From Candidatus Nitrotoga sp. CP45 (GTDB lineage Bacteria; Pseudomonadota; Gammaproteobacteria; Burkholderiales; Gallionellaceae), in NCBI GenBank assembly GCA_945874105.1, contig CAMCFJ010000013.1, forward strand, positions 1-64,000: a stretch of 64,000 nt of DNA, written 5' to 3'. The notes below the pieces were generated by a model, which was not told the DNA's origin, made no database searches, and saw only the letters and a program-made list of their open reading frames with translations. This document shows, one piece after another, positions 18,387 to 28,600 of this stretch. The position numbers were made by a program, and so were the translations under genes. The first letter of the stretch is position 1, and the number at the start of each line of letters is the position of its first letter.

Positions 18387-21300
18387 CTATTTCAACACTG
18401 GATTCCCATTGATAAATATCTCAAACTCTTTAACTGGCAGCGGACGGCTAAAGTAATAGCCTTGGATCTCATCGCAACCTCGGACACGCAAGAAATCCAG
18501 TTGTTCCAACGTTTCCACTCCTTCGGCGATGACCTGTAATTTGAACTGGTGGCCCAGACTAATGATGGAACGCACGATAGCCGCATCATTTTCATCAGCA
18601 GCGACATCGCGTACGAAAGATTGATCCACCTTCAACCGGTCGAGCGGCATTTTCTTCAAGTAACTAAGGCTGGAATAACCAGTGCCGAAATCATCTATGG
18701 ACAATTGCACTCCCAGCTCATTCATCTGATCCAGGAAAGCCATTGTCGCTTGAGCCTCGTTCATCATGACGCCTTCGGTAATTTCCAACTCCAAGTCCTT
18801 TGGATGTAGCCCCGTTTCTTCCAGGACAGCGATAATCATTTGTGCCAGTTGAGGCTGACGCAGTTGGCTAATGGATAAATTTATGGATATCGGGAATATG
18901 GGCATCCCTTGCCGCCTCCATTCGGCCAATTGCGCGCAAGCCGTACGCAGCACCCATTCGCCTATCGGTATAATCTGCCCGGTCTCTTCAGCCACTGGAA
19001 TAAATTCGGCTGGCGGAACAAAGCCCTTGTCTGGATGTTTCCAGCGTAGCAATGCCTCCGCACCGCACACCATTCCGCTGATCAAGTTTGCCTGCGGCTG
19101 ATAATGCAATGAAAACTCATTGCGCTCCAACGCCAAGCGCATATCATTTTCCATGGAAAACAATTGATGGGCACGGAAATTCATTTCCGGTTCAAAAAAC
19201 AGGAAGTTGCTGCGACCCTCAGCTTTTACACGATACATCGCCACATCAGCATGCTTGATCAACGTATTGATTTCGTCTTCACTATCCGCATTATCAGGAT
19301 AAATACTGATGCCAATGCTGGCATGAGTGGCTATTTGTAGCGTACCGACATCACAAGGAGTAGTCAGTTCCTTGAGTATCTTTACAGCCACACGTGCCGC
19401 GCCCTTTGCATCAGTCTCACGCAGTAATACGATAAATTCGTCGCCACTAATACGTGACACGGTATCGACTTCACGCACACATTCCTGCAAACGTAGCGCC
19501 ACTACCTGCAATAATTGGTCGCCCACCGCATGCCCCATCGAATCGTTTACATACTTAAAGCGATCAAGGTCGATGTATAGCAGTGCAAATTTCTGCTTGT
19601 CGCGATGTGATTCAGCGATCAACTGTCCGAGACGGTCATGCAGCAGGGTGCGGTTTGGCAGACCGGTCAATACATCGTAGTAGGCAAGGGACTGGATGTG
19701 CTGCTCGGATTCCTTGCGTTTGGTGGTGTCAACCCTTACCGAAAGGTAACGAACAATCTGCCCGTTCGCATCTTTAAGCGGCACGATAGCGCTATCCACC
19801 CAATACAGTGCGCCGCTTTTTGCGCGGTTACAAATCTCACCGCGCCAGATGTCACCACGGGTGATGATAGCCCACATCTCAACGAAAAAAGCGCTTGGAT
19901 GTATCCCGGAATTAACGATACGGTGATCATGGCCGAGTAGATCATCCCGGCTGTAGCCGCTGATTTCACAAAACTTATCATTGGCTTGAATGATGCGCCC
20001 GGAAGGGTCGGTGACGGAAACGAGGGCGTGCTGGTCAATGGCCTGGATATAGCTGATTAACTCTGCTGAACTCCGCTCGGCGGCTTCTTTGGCACTCAGC
20101 AGCAAGCTTTGAGTTTCCTTGCGTGCTGTGATGTCGTGAATGAAAGCGCAGAACTCATATTTATCTTTCTGCTTGACCGGAGATATCGCCAGTTCGATGG
20201 CAAATTGATGGCCATCGCGATGCAAGCCTGCTATCTCTATACGCTTATTCAGTGCAGGTCCCTCGCCAGAAACCAGAAAATGTTTCAAGCCCTGAATATG
20301 CGCATTACGATACTGCGGTGGGATGATCATATCGTGCAACATGTATCCAATGGTTTCTTCCCGGGTCCAGCCAAAAATCTTTTCTGCCTGACCATTCCAG
20401 CCGGTGAGAATGCCCTCGGAATTCATTAACACCACGGCGTCCGGAGCAGCTTCAATAATGGTGCGCAATCTCGTATCGATCTCGACCAGCTCCATTTCCT
20501 CCAGCTTTTTGCTGGTCACATCCTGAACCACACCCAACATCTTCAGCGGACTTCCATCTGTATCGCGTATCACACCGCCATGCTGATGTAACCAGCGTAC
20601 CGCGCCATCCGGCCAAATAACCCGGTGCTCTATGTCGTATCGAGTGCTTTCTTCAACGCAGGCATTCATGGCCTTGATCAGGCACTGACGGTCATCAGGA
20701 TGTATGTTGCTCAGGAAATCTTCATACGTACCATTCTGCTTTCCTGCAGGGCAGGCCATAAGGACAGAAATTTGGTCGCACCAATACAGTTCGCTAGTGC
20801 GAATATCCCAATCCCAAGTGCCGATCTCGCCATACATCAAACTAAAGCGTAGGCGCTCCTCGCTCTCGATTAATCGTTCATTCATCTTCCGAGCAGTTCG
20901 CAGAGCGCGTTCCCGACCCTGCACCAGCAACCCTGTGAGTAGCCCCAGCAATATACTCATGGCCAAGCCAACCACGACGATGGATTGCGACTTTTCTTCG
21001 ACCACTTGCGCCTCAAAACCGGGGAGAGAGTTAATAGCCATTGTCCAGGTGTGACCAGCAATTTCCAGGCGCTTGGGAGCATGAAAGAGCGAGTCCATCT
21101 TGATGCCGATTTTATTTGTGCTGTCGGCAGAATGCATTAGCGTCTTGCTCGATATTCCCTCGCCATCGTATATTTTTATGTCGATGTCAGGAGCACGTGC
21201 ACCGAGAATGCCACACATAAGATCATCCATACGAAACAGAGCAGAGACCCAGCCCACAAGATTTGCGCGGCGCTGAGCCAAGGTGGTATATGGCGCACCA

Positions 21301-21965
21301 TTTTTGTAAATTGGCAAATACATCAGAAAACCAGCCTGCGCGTTCTCGCTATGTTCCTGTATCAGTTTCGTCTTGCCAGTGATAACGGCTTTATTGTTGT
21401 CACGAGATTGCTCCATTGCGACACGCCGTACCGGATCGGAATACATGTCATAACCAAAACGGTGTCGATTATCCTCTGAGAGTGGCTCGATGAAGATGAT
21501 GGAGGTGGTTATGTCCCGCTTCCCATCAGGACTAATGGGGTATGCGGGGATGCGTTCCTTGTGGATGGTGGCAGTGCGTTTGTCTTGCTTTGCCGCAGGT
21601 ACGATCAGCGAAAACCCCACGCCTTGTATACCTGGTAGGCTTTCTACAATATGTTGAGCGACGATATAGGCATGAAATTCGTCGCGTTTTACGTTACTGG
21701 AAGCGGCAAATAAACCTTGTACGCCCCGTAGCGCTTGTTCATAAGATTGCATGCGTTGTTCAATGCGGTTACTGACATCGAGCAAACGGGAATTGAAATC
21801 ATTTTGCAATTTTCGGACAGATTCGTCGTGTGCACTCCTCCACAACTGATAGGTTAAAGCCAAAGAAACAACCACTACCAACCATGGTAGAAATCGGACA
21901 ACAGAAGGCCATGGCCGTAGCGGCTGATGGGGATTAATGCGTGATGCAGTGAATGGGGTCGCCAC
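18387..21965 (-). CDS. CHASE-PAS-PAS-PAS-GGDEF-EAL cyclic di-GMP signalling protein
   Basis: A 1192-residue protein. A membrane helix (FLPWLVVVVSLALTYQLW) precedes a periplasmic CHASE domain with the typical GIQGVGFSLIVP and GYDMYSDPVRRVAMEQSRD segments; a second helix lies near residue 335. Three PAS domains follow (roughly 370-490, 495-620, 630-750). The GGDEF domain carries the variant SRISGDEFIVLL, with an intact I-site (REVD) five residues earlier. The EAL domain is complete: GAEALLRWKHP, ITEGVMM, DDFGTGYSSLSYLKKMPL, and VIAEGVET. Phosphodiesterase activity is therefore expected and cyclase activity is uncertain. The start is GTG (21965) with only a distant GAGG; no ATG lies before the first helix. 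Confidence 0.87.
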   Translation of the reverse strand: MATPFTASRINPHQPLRPWPSVVRFLPWLVVVVSLALTYQLWRSAHDESVRKLQNDFNSRLLDVSNRIEQRMQSYEQALRGVQGLFAASSNVKRDEFHAYIVAQHIVESLPGIQGVGFSLIVPAAKQDKRTATIHKERIPAYPISPDGKRDITTSIIFIEPLSEDNRHRFGYDMYSDPVRRVAMEQSRDNNKAVITGKTKLIQEHSENAQAGFLMYLPIYKNGAPYTTLAQRRANLVGWVSALFRMDDLMCGILGARAPDIDIKIYDGEGISSKTLMHSADSTNKIGIKMDSLFHAPKRLEIAGHTWTMAINSLPGFEAQVVEEKSQSIVVVGLAMSILLGLLTGLLVQGRERALRTARKMNERLIESEERLRFSLMYGEIGTWDWDIRTSELYWCDQISVLMACPAGKQNGTYEDFLSNIHPDDRQCLIKAMNACVEESTRYDIEHRVIWPDGAVRWLHQHGGVIRDTDGSPLKMLGVVQDVTSKKLEEMELVEIDTRLRTIIEAAPDAVVLMNSEGILTGWNGQAEKIFGWTREETIGYMLHDMIIPPQYRNAHIQGLKHFLVSGEGPALNKRIEIAGLHRDGHQFAIELAISPVKQKDKYEFCAFIHDITARKETQSLLLSAKEAAERSSAELISYIQAIDQHALVSVTDPSGRIIQANDKFCEISGYSRDDLLGHDHRIVNSGIHPSAFFVEMWAIITRGDIWRGEICNRAKSGALYWVDSAIVPLKDANGQIVRYLSVRVDTTKRKESEQHIQSLAYYDVLTGLPNRTLLHDRLGQLIAESHRDKQKFALLYIDLDRFKYVNDSMGHAVGDQLLQVVALRLQECVREVDTVSRISGDEFIVLLRETDAKGAARVAVKILKELTTPCDVGTLQIATHASIGISIYPDNADSEDEINTLIKHADVAMYRVKAEGRSNFLFFEPEMNFRAHQLFSMENDMRLALERNEFSLHYQPQANLISGMVCGAEALLRWKHPDKGFVPPAEFIPVAEETGQIIPIGEWVLRTACAQLAEWRRQGMPIFPISINLSISQLRQPQLAQMIIAVLEETGLHPKDLELEITEGVMMNEAQATMAFLDQMNELGVQLSIDDFGTGYSSLSYLKKMPLDRLKVDQSFVRDVAADENDAAIVRSIISLGHQFKLQVIAEGVETLEQLDFLRVRGCDEIQGYYFSRPLPVKEFEIFINGNPVLK

Positions 21966-22191
21966 GTTAATAATTTAGCCTCACACTTTCGTATGAAAAC
22001 TCCATAATTGTATGTGTAACGGAACATGGTTATTCTGAGATGCCTCTAAACATTCTTTTTTGCATCTCATTAATAATCATCCCGAATATTGTATTACGAC
22101 AATCTGTAGCAATACTTTATGGCACTCCAGGGTTTCCTGAGTGAGTATGTAATTCCGTCTTTTATCTGGCCATACAGGACGCAATGTGATT

Positions 22192-22260
22192 CAGGGCACC
22201 TCAAAATTCAGGTTTCATCTTCCCCACTGCATTGCGTTACTTGAAAATATTTGAATATCA
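22192..22260. repeat. Partial, decayed copy of the 24261-24401 element
   Basis: GGGCACCTC followed by AAAATTCAGGTTTCATC and later GCGTTACTTGAAAA matches one end of the 141-bp element read in reverse (GGGCACCTCTAAAAATCC, then GCGTTACTCGAAAA). The other end is missing. Alignment was by eye. Confidence 0.4.
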
Positions 22261-22298
22261 GGTAGACACTTGCAAAACTTTGAGCTTTCAGCGGTGAC

Positions 22299-22328
22299 AA
22301 AAATATCCCGGCATGCCGGGATATTTTT
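22299..22328. terminator. Bidirectional terminator after pntB
   Basis: A perfect 30-base palindrome: five A, TATCCCGGCA, its complement and five T. It lies 23 bases beyond the pntB stop, with a GC stem (ATCCCGGC) and a T-run in either direction. Confidence 0.8.
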
Positions 22329-22351
22329 ATTGATTTAAATCATGTAGTAAC

Positions 22352-23734
22352 TTAGTGCTGCAGCGCCTTTATTATATCTTCGACTACTTTTTTTGCATCA
22401 CCAAACACCATCATGGTTTTGTCTAAATAGAACAAATCGTTATCCAGTCCGGCATAACCGACCGCCATACTGCGCTTGACCACCAGAATAGTGCGCGCCT
22501 TATGCGCATCAATGATCGGCATGCCATAAATAGGACAGTTCGGATCGGTCTTGGCTGCAGGATTCACCACGTCATTGGCTCCGATGACCAGCACTACATC
22601 AGTATCGGCAAATTCGTTATTAATCTCTTCCATTTCAAGCACTTGATCGTAAGGAACTTCAGCCTCAGCCAGCAACACGTTCATATGCCCCGGCATACGT
22701 CCGGCTACGGGGTGAATGGCATAACGCACTTTGACGCCCTTCTCGATCAAGTGATTAGACATTTCGTTGATTGCATGTTGTGCCCGCGCCACCGCCAGAC
22801 CATAACCTGGCACGATGATGACGCTATCCGCATTGCCCATCAGGAACGCAGCGTCATCCGCACTACCGCTACGCACCGGTCGCTGTTCGGTCTCGCCAGC
22901 CCCCCCTGCTACGCCGTCACCGCCGCCAAAGCCGCCCAGAATCACATTGAAAAAGGAGCGGTTCATCGCCTTGCACATGATGTAAGAGAGAATCGCTCCA
23001 GAGCTTCCAACTAACGAACCGGCAATAATCAGCATATTATTATTCAGGGTAAAGCCAATGCCCGCCGCCGCCCACCCGGAATAGGAGTTAAGCATGGATA
23101 CCACTACTGGCATGTCCGCCCCGCCAATCGGCAAAATCAGCAATACTCCCAGCGTCAGCGCCAAAGCAATCATGATCAGGAATGGCGTCCAGCTTTCCGT
23201 AAAAATGAACATGATGCCGAAGGCGATCATCACAACGCCCAAAAGCAGGTTAAACCAGTGCTGCCCAGCAAAATGCAGCGGCTTGCTGCCGAGCTTGCCG
23301 GACAGTTTTCCGAAAGCGATGATGGAACCGGTGAATGTAATCGCACCAACAAACGTGCCGATGAATAACTCAATAAGGTTGCTGGCATGCAGCGGTGAGA
23401 TGCCGTAAGCGACTGGATTATAAAACGCGGACATGGCGACCAGCACCGCCGCCAGACCGACCAGCGAGTGCATTGCCGCCACCAATTCCGGCATGGCAGT
23501 CATTTGAATGCGCCGGGCGACCACCGCACCTACCGCTCCGCCCACGATGATGGCGAGCACAATATAAATCAGGTTCTGAGTGACAGTCAGTGTGGTGAGC
23601 ACCGCAATGGCCATGCCGATCATGCCAAACATGTTTCCGCGCCGTGCGGAAATTGGAGAACTCAAGCCTTTCAGCGCCAGAATGAACAGAACTGCGGCGA
23701 TCAGATAGGCTAATGCAACAAAATTTGCCGACAT
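22352..23734 (-). CDS. pntB: Proton-translocating NAD(P) transhydrogenase, beta subunit
   Basis: A 460-residue protein: an N-terminal membrane half (about nine helices, starting SANFVALAYLIAAVLFILAL) and a C-terminal NADP(H)-binding domain III, with VIIVPGYGLAVARAQHAINE, the motif GVKVRYAIHPVAGRMPGHMN, and VLVIGANDVVNPAA. PntAB uses the proton gradient to reduce NADP+ with NADH. The ATG at 23734 is preceded by AAGGAA; the frame extends upstream to 23824 without a binding site, so the shorter start was chosen. Domain II begins in pntAb, which lies 152 bases upstream. Confidence 0.93.
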   Translation of the reverse strand: MSANFVALAYLIAAVLFILALKGLSSPISARRGNMFGMIGMAIAVLTTLTVTQNLIYIVLAIIVGGAVGAVVARRIQMTAMPELVAAMHSLVGLAAVLVAMSAFYNPVAYGISPLHASNLIELFIGTFVGAITFTGSIIAFGKLSGKLGSKPLHFAGQHWFNLLLGVVMIAFGIMFIFTESWTPFLIMIALALTLGVLLILPIGGADMPVVVSMLNSYSGWAAAGIGFTLNNNMLIIAGSLVGSSGAILSYIMCKAMNRSFFNVILGGFGGGDGVAGGAGETEQRPVRSGSADDAAFLMGNADSVIIVPGYGLAVARAQHAINEMSNHLIEKGVKVRYAIHPVAGRMPGHMNVLLAEAEVPYDQVLEMEEINNEFADTDVVLVIGANDVVNPAAKTDPNCPIYGMPIIDAHKARTILVVKRSMAVGYAGLDNDLFYLDKTMMVFGDAKKVVEDIIKALQH

Positions 23735-23886
23735 AATTTTTCCTTGATTATTTTTTTGTAACTGCCTTACCCCGCAAGCCAGGTGAAGCATAGTGATGCT
23801 CAACAAAAAAGTGGGGAGCCACACACAAATTAATGACTGATATCGCTCCGCTGCACCTCTTCGCGCCTGAACATCGGCGTTCTGGC

Positions 23887-24183
23887 TTATTTACTTTTCT
23901 TTTTGAACATGCTCAGCATGCGCTGCGTCACCAGAAAACCACCGAATACATTAACTGCCGCCAGCATCACTGCGACTAACCCCATTATCGTGCCGGCGTC
24001 GAGTTGCTCAGGCCCCGCCGCCAGCATGGCACCGACGATGATAATGCCGCTGATGGCGTTAGTCACTGCCATTAGCGGCGTATGGAGCGCAGGCGTGACA
24101 TTCCATACCACGTGATAGCCGACCACCACAGCCAGCACGAATACGGTCAGATTGATAATTACAGGATCAATTGCACTACTCAT
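23887..24183 (-). CDS. pntAb: NAD(P) transhydrogenase, alpha subunit part 2
   Basis: A 98-residue membrane protein with three helices, the membrane part of the alpha subunit when PntA is split. [21 protein letters not shown] and [20 protein letters not shown] are typical. In Escherichia coli this segment is fused to the NAD-binding domain I; here it is a separate gene, as in Rhodospirillum and many Betaproteobacteria. It lies between pntAa and pntB, separated from pntAa by the palindromic element at 24261-24401. Confidence 0.92.
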   Translation of the reverse strand: MSSAIDPVIINLTVFVLAVVVGYHVVWNVTPALHTPLMAVTNAISGIIIVGAMLAAGPEQLDAGTIMGLVAVMLAAVNVFGGFLVTQRMLSMFKKKSK

Positions 24184-24260
24184 TTCAAAACTCCCATGTT
24201 GAGATTGGCAAACCTTAACTTTGCCCGGTTCTTTATAAGAGGAAAGGATTAATATATTCA

Positions 24261-24401
24261 GGGCGCCTCTAAAAATTCAAGTTTCTAGGCAAGACAAGGC
24301 ACGAGTAAAAAATTTGAGCGCGGCATATAGTTTATATGTAAGCGATAATTTTTTTCGAGTAACGCCGTATTGTGACGAAAATTGGATTTTTAGAGGTGCC
24401 C
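24261..24401. repeat. 141-bp palindromic repeat element inside the pnt operon
   Basis: The ends are GGGCGCCTCTAAAAATTCAA and, inverted, GGGCACCTCTAAAAATCCAA, about 20 bp with two mismatches. The interior is also partly self-complementary (TATAGTTTATA centre). It ends at base 24401; the pntAa stop codon is 24402-24404. It has no coding capacity. A fragment lies at 22192-22260. The structure suggests a MITE. Confidence 0.75.
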
Positions 24402-25526
24402 TTATTTAATAACCACTTCTCCGTCAATACACAACAACGATCCGGCGATAATGTCGTCAGCACGGTTGATGTTCATCTGTCCGCCGCTTTTGGGGTCGCA
24501 TAGTAAATTCAGGAAATTCAACAAATTGCGTGCATATAAAGCACTGGCATCGGTAGCCACCAAAGCAGGCAGGTTGTCTTCACCCACCAGCGTGATGCCA
24601 TGCTTGACCACCGTCTTCCCTAACTCGGACAACGGGCAATTGCCGCCTGCCTCAACAGCCATATCCACGATCACGGAACCCGGCTTCATGGATTTGACCA
24701 TATCTTCAGTTACCAGCACGGGTGCAGGTCTACCCGGAATCAATGCAGTGGTAATGACAATATCGGCTTGTGCCACGCGTTTGGCAACCTCCGCCCTCTG
24801 ACGTTCCATCCAACTGGCTGGCATGGAGCGGGCATAACCGCCAACGCCTTGGGCAATCTCCCGCTCCTCATCAGTTTCATAAGGCACATCAATGAACTTG
24901 GCGCCCAGAGACTCCACTTGCTCTTTCACTGCAGGACGGACATCGGAGGCTTCAATCACCGCACCCATACGTTTGGCCGTAGCGATAGCCTGCAAACCAG
25001 CAACGCCCACGCCTAATATCACCACGCGCGCAGCCTTCACCGTTCCGGCAGCCGTCATCAACATCGGCATAAACCGTTTATACAAATTAGCCGCCACCAG
25101 CACCGCCTTATATCCGGCAATATTGGCTTGCGAGGACAGAACATCCATAGCTTGCGCGCGTGACGTGCGCGGCAGTTTTTCCATGGAAAAAGCGGTAATG
25201 CCCTGCTTGGCATAAGCTGCAACCAAGTCCGCCTGAAAAGGTGAAAGCAAGCCGATTAACACGGTTTTGGCGGCCAGCTTTGCCAGCTCGTCTTCAGTTG
25301 GGGCTTTCACCTTAAGCATGATCTCCGCCTGAGCATACACTTCCGCAGCGCTAGCCAAGGTGGCACCTGCCGCCTGATAGTCGGCATCGGGAATGCTCGC
25401 TCCTGCTCCCGCACCCTGCTGCACCATGACTGCATGGCCGGCGGCCAGCATTTTTTTCACCGTTTCTGGCGTTGCCGCGACACGTGTTTCACCTGCGCGC
25501 GTTTCCGTAGGAATGCCTATACGCAT
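24402..25526 (-). CDS. pntAa: NAD(P) transhydrogenase, alpha subunit part 1 (NAD-binding domain I)
   Basis: A 374-residue soluble subunit. It begins MRIGIPTETRAGETRVAATP, the alanine dehydrogenase/PNT N-terminal pattern; VVILGVGVAGLQAIATAKRMGA is the NAD-binding loop; IVITTALIPGRPAPVLVTEDM is the conserved RQD-loop region. It binds NAD(H) and passes hydride to domain III of PntB. GGGAGATG precedes the ATG. The gene lies 87 bases after the large flavoprotein gene, with a hairpin and T-run between them, so it may be partly insulated or attenuated from it. Confidence 0.92.
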   Translation of the reverse strand: MRIGIPTETRAGETRVAATPETVKKMLAAGHAVMVQQGAGAGASIPDADYQAAGATLASAAEVYAQAEIMLKVKAPTEDELAKLAAKTVLIGLLSPFQADLVAAYAKQGITAFSMEKLPRTSRAQAMDVLSSQANIAGYKAVLVAANLYKRFMPMLMTAAGTVKAARVVILGVGVAGLQAIATAKRMGAVIEASDVRPAVKEQVESLGAKFIDVPYETDEEREIAQGVGGYARSMPASWMERQRAEVAKRVAQADIVITTALIPGRPAPVLVTEDMVKSMKPGSVIVDMAVEAGGNCPLSELGKTVVKHGITLVGEDNLPALVATDASALYARNLLNFLNLLCDPKSGGQMNINRADDIIAGSLLCIDGEVVIK

Positions 25527-25543
25527 GAAACATCTCCCATTTT

Positions 25544-25566
25544 AAAAAGGCCCGAGTATGCCGGGC
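25544..25566 (-). terminator. Hairpin with T-run between the flavoprotein gene and pntAa
   Basis: On the minus strand GCCCG and CGGGC pair (25550-25554 with 25562-25566) and five T follow. It lies 47 bases beyond the flavoprotein stop and 18 bases before the pntAa start, so it would end or attenuate transcription between them. Confidence 0.55.
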
Positions 25567-25613
25567 AGAAATAACTATTCAAATCACGCAAACATAATTG
25601 AATAATTTTATCA

Positions 25614-28600
25614 TCAAGATGTGCTTGTCACCGTGCCATCTCGTTCGAGGCAATGTGCTATCCATTGCGCGGTCAATTTTTCCTGCACGGTATTTTGCTT
25701 GAGCCGTGCATTCAAACCGGGGAAATTTACGCAGTCCAGTCTCTGATCCTGGTTGAAACAGGAAAACACATAAGTCTTTTCCCCGGTCGCAATATCGAAG
25801 TGCTCCTGAATGCACTGGCCGCAAATCTCTTTCATCATGCATTGCATTGGCGAATTGATGGAACCAAAGGCGTGGTGATCCGGTTTCATATAGGGTTTCA
25901 GCTCGCCATGACGGGCTGCCGCAACGGCGGCCATCATCCTGTCTGAACCAATCGCTATGATGCGGTCGACCTGATTCACCGCGATGCCTGGCTGTCCCAA
26001 TTCGCCGCTGGCGTAGGCTTTGATGGCCTGCACGATGTTGCCTACATATGTTCGGTCTTGGGGACGATCCGGTATGAATCCGGGCGCTTCGTCGCTGCAC
26101 CAAATCACCACATCAGCGGCCATTTCGATGTCTTCCACCTTGTAACGGTCTATCATTTTTTTGTAGCCGGCAAAATATAGAACTTTAGAGCCGGCGCTGC
26201 GGAATGCCTTGCCGATGGAAAACAGTACGGCGTTGCCTAAGCCCCCACCAGCCAGCAACACTATTTCCCCCGGAGCAATTTCAGTGGGCGTACCCGTTGG
26301 CCCCATCAGCACTACCGATTCACCGGGCTTCAGCTCGGCACATAACTGCGACGAACCGCCCATTTCCAGCACGATGGTAGAGAGCAAGCCTTGCTCGGCA
26401 TCAACCCAAGCGCCGGTCAAGGCTAAACCTTCCATGACCATACGCGTACCCTCGACTTGTGCGGCATGAGTCTCGTAATTCTGCAGACGATAAAATTGCC
26501 CCGGCTGAAAGCTGCGCGCCGCGGCAGGGGCTTTGACAATCACCTCTACAATATTGGGGGTCAGACGTACCACTTTATGTATGGTGGCGCGCAGATCGTT
26601 GCCCAGACGTGCAAGAAATTCCTGATTATTCACTTTAGCTGCGGCGGCAAGCTGTGACAGCACCTTGCTCAGCACCGGATAACCCTGCTTCGCACTGCCC
26701 ATGGCCTTGACCACGTTACCGGAATAAGAAGGATGCAAGTCACCGAAAAAGCTGACGAAACGACCATCATGGTATTTGTACTGAAGCACTTGTGCCTTGG
26801 CCGGCTTGGCATTGCTACGCTCCGGCCTGACTGGTCGCCCCTGTTCGTCACATGCCTGGAAATAACGGCCATCAAGCTTGAACTGTTCCGGAAACTCGCG
26901 TGCCAGCACTGTGTTCGGTTGGGTGCCCGCAGCCACAAAAATAGTACGTGCCGGCAGATGTATTTGCCCGGCTTTCTGCCAGGCTCCCTCGGCATCCAAT
27001 ACCTGATTCATCACCACCATGGCAGTCGCATCGCCATTCGCATCCACCTCTACACGCACCGGGGTCAAACCTTCGGCAAAATAAATGCCTTCCTCCAGAG
27101 CCTTTTCCACTTCCTCATGATTGAGGGTATATGAAGGGCTGTCGATCAGGCGCTTGCGATAGGCCAAAGTGACGCCCCCCCATGACTTGATAAGCTGAAG
27201 GATATTGGGGTTACGTCCTTCGACCGAGGCCGTGGCCCGCTCCGCGCGTATAGCCCGAGCATGACTCAAAAATTCATCGCCAATAATTGCTTCAGCCGCC
27301 GACCACATGCTGCGCAATGCCGCCTCACCCTTTTCCGCTACCAGCGTTTCATAGCGGCAAAGAAATTTCTCAACTTGCACCGGATAATAGGCGAGCGATT
27401 CAGTGGCTGTATCAATGGCAGTCAAGCCACCGCCGATTACCACAACTGGCAAGCGAACTTGCATGTTAGCGATGGAGTCAGGCTTGGCGGCACCTGTCAA
27501 TTGCAACGCCATAAGAAAATCCGACGCAGTGCGAACACCACATGCCATGCCGTTTGGTATATCGAGCAATGTCGGACGGCCAGCGCCAGCAGCCAGTGCA
27601 ATATGATCGAAGCCCAGCTCAAAAGCACTTTCGGCAGTAATGGTTCCACCAAAACGCACGCCGCCGAATAGCGCGAACTGTGCTCGCCGCTCAAGCAGCA
27701 GGCGAATGATTTTGAGAAAATTCTTATCCCATCGAACCGTAATACCGTACTCGGCCACCCCGCCAAAACCGGCCATAATCCTGTTATCCAGCGGCTCCTT
27801 CAATGTGCTTGCATCGTAGATCGGGCTAAATGCCACTCGATTGCCACCTGCATCCACGCCGGATAAATCGCCCGGCAAGGGCTCGATTTTCAACCCGTCA
27901 ACACCGGCAACAATATGACCATCGTTCATCAAATGATGTGCCAGCGTAAAGCCGGCGGGACCCATACCGACCACCAGCACGCGTTTACCGGAGGCGGCTC
28001 GCGGATAGGGGCGACGAATATTGAGCGGATTCCAGCGGGTGAGCAGGCTGTAAATTTCAAAGCCCCACGGCAATTCAAGAACGTCCTTCAATGACCGGGT
28101 TTCAGCCTGTGGAATATTTACCGACTCCTGCTTTTGATAAATGCAGGATTTCATGCAGTCATTGCAAATGCGATGACCGGTTGCAGCACACATCGGATTG
28201 TCTACGACAATGACTGCCAAGGCGCCCAATGCCAGACCGGAAGCTTTAACTTGATGGAATTCTGAAATTTTCTCATCCACAGGGCAGCCCGCCAGCGGAA
28301 TGCCAAAAGTGCTTTTCTTGAATGGCGGTGGAGCGCCATCAACCCCGGCTTTTTCCCGCATACCGACCGAGCAGGAATCCTTGCCTTGCTCATGGCACCA
28401 AATGCAGTAATTCGCTTCACCCAGGGCGCCCGCCAAGTCCGTACCCTTATCTGTCAGGGCAAAACCTTCGCGATGGCGGAGATGGCTATCCGCGAGACGA
28501 TGCGCAGTGTAGGAAACATTTTCTACTGGAATGATAGGCACCAGGCGCTGTAAGTCGAGCTTGGCAGGAATCTTGAACAACACACCCTGCCCGTGGCGTT

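Larger units (their letters stand above)
21966..22351. other. 386-base gap between the GGDEF-EAL gene and pntB
   Basis: No gene is seen. The gap holds an 8-bp inverted repeat (TGAGATGC 22036-22043, GCATCTCA 22062-22069), a decayed piece of the element seen at 24261-24401, and the pntB terminator; the last two are listed separately. Confidence 0.6.
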
